64,000 bases of DNA. It comes from Ensifer sp. BR816. GTDB taxonomy: Bacteria > Pseudomonadota > Alphaproteobacteria > Rhizobiales > Rhizobiaceae. The stretch covers positions 4,586,799-4,650,798 of the forward strand of contig NZ_KB905370.1 in NCBI RefSeq assembly GCF_000378985.1. The letters are read 5' to 3'. The position numbers were made by a program, and so were the translations under genes. Every line of letters starts with the position of its first letter. Position 1 is the first letter of the stretch. Below the pieces are notes generated by a model, which saw only the letters and a program-made list of their open reading frames with translations, did no database searches and had not been told where the DNA came from. Below are positions 59,821 through 64,000 of this stretch, piece by piece.

Positions 59821-60750
59821 ATGCTGACGTCTGACGACCTTGCCTTCTTTTCAGTGCTGACAGGCTCGAAATCTCTCGCCGAAAGCGCGAGAAAGCTGAA
59901 CGTTACGCCTCCGGCGGTGACACAGCGCCTGCGCGCGCTGGAGGAGAAAGTCGGGGTGCGGCTGATTGACCGCTCCGGACGGCGGCTGCGGCTTACGGAA
60001 GAGGGCTCGTTGGTCGCTTCGCACAGCGTTATCGTCAGCGAGGCCATCGATTCGCTTGCCGAAGCCCTGTCTGATCGCAGGGGTGTGGTTCGCGGACACC
60101 TCAGGGTCGCCGCACCACACGGGTTTGGACGGCTCTATGTGGCCCCGGTCGTGGAAGCGTTCGCACGAGAGCACGGTGGTGCGACCGCTAGCCTGCAGCT
60201 GTCCGATCATCCGGCGGCTCTGCTCGTTGAAAGCTATGATATTGTTGTTCACATCGGGGCGCCGGGGCATCTGGACCAGGTCGTTACGACATTGGCGCCC
60301 AACCCTCGAGTACTTTGCGCAAGTCCGACGTACCTCGACTCGGCACCGCCCATTTCATCGCCCGCAGATCTTGCTCAACACCGTTGTCTTGCCGTTCGGG
60401 AGAACGACGAGGACGTGACGCTGTGGCGCTTCAAGGGGCCGCGTCAGGAGATTGCGACGGTGCGCGTCAATCCGGTCATGTCGAGCAACGATGGTGCCGT
60501 CATCCGCGAGTGGGCGCTTGCCGGGCAGGGCATCATGATCCGATCGGAGTGGAACGTGGCAGAAGATCTCGCTGACGGACGGCTGCGGCAGGTGCTGGCC
60601 GACTGGAAGCTCCCATCGGCCGACATCGTCGCGATGCTCGGCTCGCGGCACGGGCGAAGCGCCCGGACTGCGGTCTTCCTGACAATGCTTCGACAGGCGC
60701 TGAAGCCGCCGCCCTGGCAAGCCGCTCGCCCGGAACCGGGTCGTCAATAG
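59821..60750 (+). CDS. LysR-family regulator
   Basis: The 309-residue protein starts MLTSDDLAFFSVLTGSKSLA with helix-turn-helix SARKLNVTPPAVTQRLRALE, followed by RLIDRSGRRLRLTEEG and an effector domain (HLRVAAPHGFGRLYVAPVVE, GQGIMIRSEWNVAEDLADGRL). It is separated by 91 bp from the divergent aldolase gene and is the likely regulator of that operon. Its 3' end overlaps the convergent aldehyde dehydrogenase gene by 7 bp. Confidence 0.92.
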   Translation: MLTSDDLAFFSVLTGSKSLAESARKLNVTPPAVTQRLRALEEKVGVRLIDRSGRRLRLTEEGSLVASHSVIVSEAIDSLAEALSDRRGVVRGHLRVAAPHGFGRLYVAPVVEAFAREHGGATASLQLSDHPAALLVESYDIVVHIGAPGHLDQVVTTLAPNPRVLCASPTYLDSAPPISSPADLAQHRCLAVRENDEDVTLWRFKGPRQEIATVRVNPVMSSNDGAVIREWALAGQGIMIRSEWNVAEDLADGRLRQVLADWKLPSADIVAMLGSRHGRSARTAVFLTMLRQALKPPPWQAARPEPGRQ

Positions 60751-62171
60751 CCCAGGATGGCTTTCGTCTCGAGATACTCCTCGAGCCCGTGCACGCCATA
60801 TTCGCGACCATTGCCTGAGCGCTTGTAGCCACCGAACGCGGCCGCCCCGTCCCATGCCGGATAGTTGATATGAACCTGCCCGGCCCGGATCCGGGAGGCA
60901 ACCCGCCGTGCCCGCTCCGGATCCGAGGACTGGACATGGGCCCCCAGTCCATAAACTGTGTCGTTGGCGATCGCGATTGCCTCTTCTTCGTCCCGGTAGG
61001 GCATGATCGCCAGCACCGGCCCGAAGATCTCCTCGCGAGCGATGCGCATCTCTGGCCGAACCTCGGAAAAAATAGTCGGTTGCGTGAAGAAGCCTCGATC
61101 CAAGCCGGCCGGACGTCCCAGGCCGCCGCAAACGAGTTTTGCGCCTGCGTCGATTCCTGCACGGATCATCGTCTGCACCCGCTCATACTGGGCGCGATTG
61201 GCGACCGGCCCCATGGTGGTCTCGGAATCGCGCGGGTGGCCGACGCGGATGGCGCGCGCGGATTTGCTAGCCAGATCCTCGACCTCGGCGAGCCGATGGG
61301 CGGGTACGAGCATGCGTGTCGGGGCGCTGCATGACTGGCCGACATTGCGCATGCCGGCAAGGACTCCTTTCGGTACCGCCTCGCCAAATTCGGCGTCGTC
61401 GAGCAGGATGTTGGGTGACTTGCCGCCAAGTTCCTGGACCACCCGCTTGACCGTCGGGGCCGCCGCCTGTGCGACGAGTACTCCCGCGCGAGTTGAGCCG
61501 GTGATTGAGATCATGTCGACATCTGGATGGCTGGAAAGAGCTGCGCCAACCCTCTCTCCAGTGCCGTTGATCAGGTTGAACACTCCTGGCGGAGTACCGG
61601 CGTCGTGCATCAGTTCGGCGAAGAGCAAGGCGCTGTAGGGAGACAACTCACTGGGTTTGAGGACGACGGTGCAACCCGCCGCGATGGCTGGGGCAAGCTT
61701 GGCAGTGATCTGGTAGAGTGGCCAGTTCCACGGGGTGATCAAAGCACAAACGCCGATCGGCTCCTTGGCCGTTGCGGTGTGCCCATTAATCGCCAGGAAT
61801 GAATAGTTCTGAAGCACGTCCATCTGGACGCGAACGTGTTCGGCAGCGAAAAAAACCTGCGAGGCACGCGCGAAGCTGATCGCTGCGCCCATCTCCATGA
61901 CGAGGGTCTCGGCGAAGAGTTCCGCTCTCTCCTTCAGCAGTGCATGCACCCTGCCGAGCAGCTCGAGCCTCTCGGACACAGATGATTGAGAGAAGGCGGG
62001 GAAGGCCTTGCGCGCTGCCGCAACCGCAAGATCGACGTGACTAGCGTCTCCGGCGGCGATACGCCCAATAACCCGTTCCGAGGCGGGATCAACGACGGGC
62101 AGACGTGGTGTGCTCGCGCATTCTTGCCACTCCCCGCCAATATAGAACTGGGTTCCTCGTTCGGTTATCAT
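60744..62171 (-). CDS. NAD-dependent aldehyde dehydrogenase
   Basis: The 475-residue ALDH starts MITERGTQFYIGGEWQECAS. It has ALITPWNWPLYQITAKLAPA, the cofactor loop ITGSTRAGVLVAQAA, catalytic glutamate in QELGGKSPN, cysteine in NVGQSCSAPTRM and REEIFGPVLAIMPYRDEEEA. The C-terminal AFGGYKRSGNGREYGVHGLE is typical of betaine/gamma-aminobutyraldehyde-like ALDHs. It lies alone, converging with the LysR gene; the substrate is probably an aldehyde from the surrounding amine catabolism. Confidence 0.93.
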   Translation of the reverse strand: MITERGTQFYIGGEWQECASTPRLPVVDPASERVIGRIAAGDASHVDLAVAAARKAFPAFSQSSVSERLELLGRVHALLKERAELFAETLVMEMGAAISFARASQVFFAAEHVRVQMDVLQNYSFLAINGHTATAKEPIGVCALITPWNWPLYQITAKLAPAIAAGCTVVLKPSELSPYSALLFAELMHDAGTPPGVFNLINGTGERVGAALSSHPDVDMISITGSTRAGVLVAQAAAPTVKRVVQELGGKSPNILLDDAEFGEAVPKGVLAGMRNVGQSCSAPTRMLVPAHRLAEVEDLASKSARAIRVGHPRDSETTMGPVANRAQYERVQTMIRAGIDAGAKLVCGGLGRPAGLDRGFFTQPTIFSEVRPEMRIAREEIFGPVLAIMPYRDEEEAIAIANDTVYGLGAHVQSSDPERARRVASRIRAGQVHINYPAWDGAAAFGGYKRSGNGREYGVHGLEEYLETKAILGY

Positions 62172-62388
62172 GGTTTGAACCTTTCGACAGTGCAATGCGG
62201 CCGGGGCGGGCCTACGTTAGAAGCATGCCCCATTTCACTTGAAGACAACAATTTATGTCGCCTGAATGTCGGCTTAAGAGGAGCGTTAACAAAAGCGTCC
62301 ACGCGCTCGATGTCGAGCGATAGCAGATCTGAACGTGGCTTCTTTCGGGTGAGGTCAAAAACACGATGTGCCTCTGCTCTGCGGCACT

Positions 62389-62832
62389 CTATTTTCGGAT
62401 CACAGAGGAGAGAGCAAAGGCAGTCAGCGTATCGCGCACCCCGGGCATCTCGGCTATAAGCTGCCAAATCTGCCGGATGCGGTCAGCCTCGGGAGACTCG
62501 ACCCTGACGAGGAGATCGAAGTCACCAGTCATGACGTCGCAAGCCACGACTTCCGGGATTTTCCGCAGCGCCTGAATAACGTCGCCACCCCTCATGCGAT
62601 CGTGCCGATAGACGAAGATCAGGGCCGTCGTAACGTGTTGGCTACTCCCCCCATCGCCGGTGACGATCGTATATCCTTTGATGAAGCCTTCGCGCTCAAG
62701 TCGTTCGATCCGCACTCGCACGGCGTTACGCGAGAGATTCACCTTCGCCGACAACTCCGCGTGCGAGATCCGGGCGTTGGCCTTCAATTCGACAAGTATC
62801 TGTTCGTCGGTTCGATCGAGAAGATATTTCAT
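62389..62832 (-). CDS. Lrp/AsnC-family regulator
   Basis: The 147-residue protein starts MKYLLDRTDEQILVELKANA with helix-turn-helix HAELSAKVNLSRNAVRVRIERL and RAM domain CDVMTGDFDLLVRVESPEA. It differs from the three close AsnC paralogues. It lies 18 bp after the ThrB-like gene on the same strand and may be its operon partner. Confidence 0.92.
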   Translation of the reverse strand: MKYLLDRTDEQILVELKANARISHAELSAKVNLSRNAVRVRIERLEREGFIKGYTIVTGDGGSSQHVTTALIFVYRHDRMRGGDVIQALRKIPEVVACDVMTGDFDLLVRVESPEADRIRQIWQLIAEMPGVRDTLTAFALSSVIRK

Positions 62833-62850
62833 GGGGTCGGTGCCGGTCGA

Positions 62851-63636
62851 TTAGCCTGTGATTTCGGGCGTTACCGATCGATAAGCTACCACGGCGATTT
62901 CCGGTAGGAAGGCTCTTTCCTTCTGGCTCGCAAATCGCTTCGAGGTCGAAGCCATTATGAAGCCCGGCAATGCCTCCTTTTCCGCGCCGGTCAGGCTTCG
63001 AACCTCTTCATAACCCTGTAGTAGGGCGCGCGCCCGCTCCTTGTTCAGTTCTCCGTTGGTTTCGCCCGCCCAACCGACAAGCACATCAGCAACCTCCGAT
63101 ACCAGCACATCATCGTGCCGCAGCCTGAAATTTATGACCCCGCTTACTTCCTCTCCAAGAAAAAAGACATTCTCTTGGGCCAACGCGCCATGAACTGCCC
63201 CAGTTGGGAGATCCGTTGATGTGCGTTTTACCTTTCGTTCCAAGACCGCGTGGATTTGAGCCATCACACGACCCAGGCTTCGGCATTTTGCCGCGCCGGC
63301 AATGGTCGATGAGGAGCCCGGTACGAAGCTGACTATGGCAACCAATCGACCTGCGGCCCGGCACGTGGCGTGGCCTTCGACGGTGCGCAGCGGCTTGGGG
63401 CAGGGGACGCCCTTTCGATAGAGCGCCTCCATCGTTTCGAAAGCTCTTTCCAGATCTAAAGGCTGGGCTCCGTTCTCGAAAAGCGTAACGATGAATTCGC
63501 CTTCCTCGGCGCGAAACAGGTAGGTCGTCTCGCTGTCGCCGTCAGCGATCCCGATCACTGATGAAAGCGACCTAAACCCATAGGCTGCGGGGATAGACTG
63601 GCGATCTTCTTCAGACAGCTCGGTAAAAACAGCCAT
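62851..63636 (-). CDS. ThrB-like APH-fold protein with degenerate active site (probable pseudokinase)
   Basis: From ATG 63636 (GGGGAGG just upstream) the 261-residue product begins MAVFTELSEEDRQSIPAAYG and follows the homoserine kinase ThrB of alphaproteobacteria: FIVTLFENGAQPLDL, GVPCPKPLRTVEGH, ENVFFLGEEVSGVI, ALLQGYEEVRSLTGAEKEAL. However the catalytic loop HGDLFPDN reads HGALAQEN, replacing the catalytic Asp by Ala, and the metal motif IDF reads INF. The fold is kept but phosphotransfer should be lost or strongly altered. It lies between an Lrp regulator and an aldehyde dehydrogenase and may bind an amino-acid ligand. Confidence 0.8.
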   Translation of the reverse strand: MAVFTELSEEDRQSIPAAYGFRSLSSVIGIADGDSETTYLFRAEEGEFIVTLFENGAQPLDLERAFETMEALYRKGVPCPKPLRTVEGHATCRAAGRLVAIVSFVPGSSSTIAGAAKCRSLGRVMAQIHAVLERKVKRTSTDLPTGAVHGALAQENVFFLGEEVSGVINFRLRHDDVLVSEVADVLVGWAGETNGELNKERARALLQGYEEVRSLTGAEKEALPGFIMASTSKRFASQKERAFLPEIAVVAYRSVTPEITG

Positions 63637-63872
63637 TTTCCTCCCCTGTTTGGCTGACGAAATCACCGCCATGTTTGCAGTCGACGTCGACTTCAATTTC
63701 CCTCGATGCATCGCTGCAAAATATCCATCCCCGCGCCAGAGTTTGGCTGGGTTCGGGGAAGTGTTTGAGCCGAAGGTCAAAACGTCGAAGTTGGGCTCGG
63801 CTCGATGCGCATGGACGTCATATAGAACATCAGTCCGAAGGGACCCGATCAAGTCTGGAGAAGCGGCGTCTG
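63637..63872. other. Intergenic region, no gene seen
   Basis: About 236 bp between the aldehyde dehydrogenase end and the ThrB-like start. The ThrB-like frame is open through it but shows no family similarity, so it is taken as untranslated. Confidence 0.35.
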
Positions 63873-64000
63873 CTACCGCTTCAGCCGATTGATGCAAACG
63901 ACCTTCGGCTGGGTCATGTCTTCATAGGCAAACCGAACGCCTTCACGTCCCATGCTGCCATATTTGAAGCCGCCAAAGGGCATCGCGTCGAACCGATAGT
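63873..64000 (-). CDS. Aldehyde dehydrogenase, C-terminal end (partial)
   Basis: The minus strand from the window edge encodes [20 protein letters not shown] followed by [21 protein letters not shown] and a stop at 63873-63875. The PFGGFK-x-S/G-x-GREG motif is the C-terminal signature of NAD(P)-dependent aldehyde dehydrogenases; the [11 protein letters not shown] ending recalls phosphonoacetaldehyde/lactaldehyde-type members. Only 42 residues are visible. Confidence 0.88.
   Translation of the reverse strand, partial: YRFDAMPFGGFKYGSMGREGVRFAYEDMTQPKVVCINRLKR

Overview
The window reads like an accessory replicon (megaplasmid or symbiotic plasmid) of a Sinorhizobium/Ensifer-type alphaproteobacterium. 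The reasons are high GC, rhizobial palindromic intergenic repeats, a nor-nnrU denitrification cluster, and a dense set of ABC-transport and amino-acid catabolism genes. The assignment to genus is inference from gene content and repeat style. No rRNA, tRNA, CRISPR array or replication origin was seen.

Region 1 (1-14.6 kb) is an anaerobic respiration block. After the 3' end of a phosphoketolase gene, a glycoamylase-family protein and a RelB-type antitoxin with a frameshifted toxin, it holds ubiT-ubiU-ubiV (oxygen-independent ubiquinone hydroxylation) facing ubiD-ubiX (decarboxylase and its prenyl-FMN synthase). Then come nnrU, a 51-aa membrane protein and norE-norF-norC-norB-norQ-norD for nitric oxide reduction. 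Three 14-bp TTG-N8-CAA palindromes (5619, 8789, 9780) match the FNR/NnrR site and tie quinone synthesis to NO reduction. A long hairpin after norD closes the block.

A decayed tyrosine recombinase (14.83-15.13 kb) marks the junction to Region 2 (15-64 kb), a mosaic catabolic island for amino and hydroxy acids. In order it holds: an EutB/EutC-like dehydratase-reductase pair; GNAT genes, an Lrp regulator and a ttuC/ttuD (tartrate) deletion remnant; two copies of a module made of a hydroxylysine-kinase-like APH kinase, an AGXT2L-like class III PLP enzyme and a HAD hydrolase (21-24.8 kb and 25.4-28.9 kb); a DUF1537 kinase-PdxA2-TIM barrel operon with a LysR regulator; a GntR-controlled oligopeptide-type ABC operon with two FAD amine oxidases; a polar amino-acid ABC operon with an aminotransferase, a cupin, a second EutB/EutC pair and a semialdehyde dehydrogenase; an inverted cupin pair around a GNAT gene; a third dehydratase; a D-threonine-aldolase-like/RidA/FAD oxidase operon with LysR; and at the end an aldehyde dehydrogenase, an Lrp regulator, a ThrB-like pseudokinase and the end of another aldehyde dehydrogenase.

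The common chemistry is import of small hydroxylated amino compounds, removal of nitrogen by dehydratase, oxidase, transaminase or phospho-lyase, and oxidation of the aldehydes formed. Many gene fragments (HAD, GNAT, FAD oxidase, semialdehyde dehydrogenase, RidA, TtuC/TtuD) show that the island grew by duplication and deletion. The strongest candidates for something undescribed are the duplicated kinase/phospho-lyase modules, the 51-bp regulatory sequence shared between 34.2 and 51.6 kb, and the ThrB-like kinase that lacks its catalytic aspartate.
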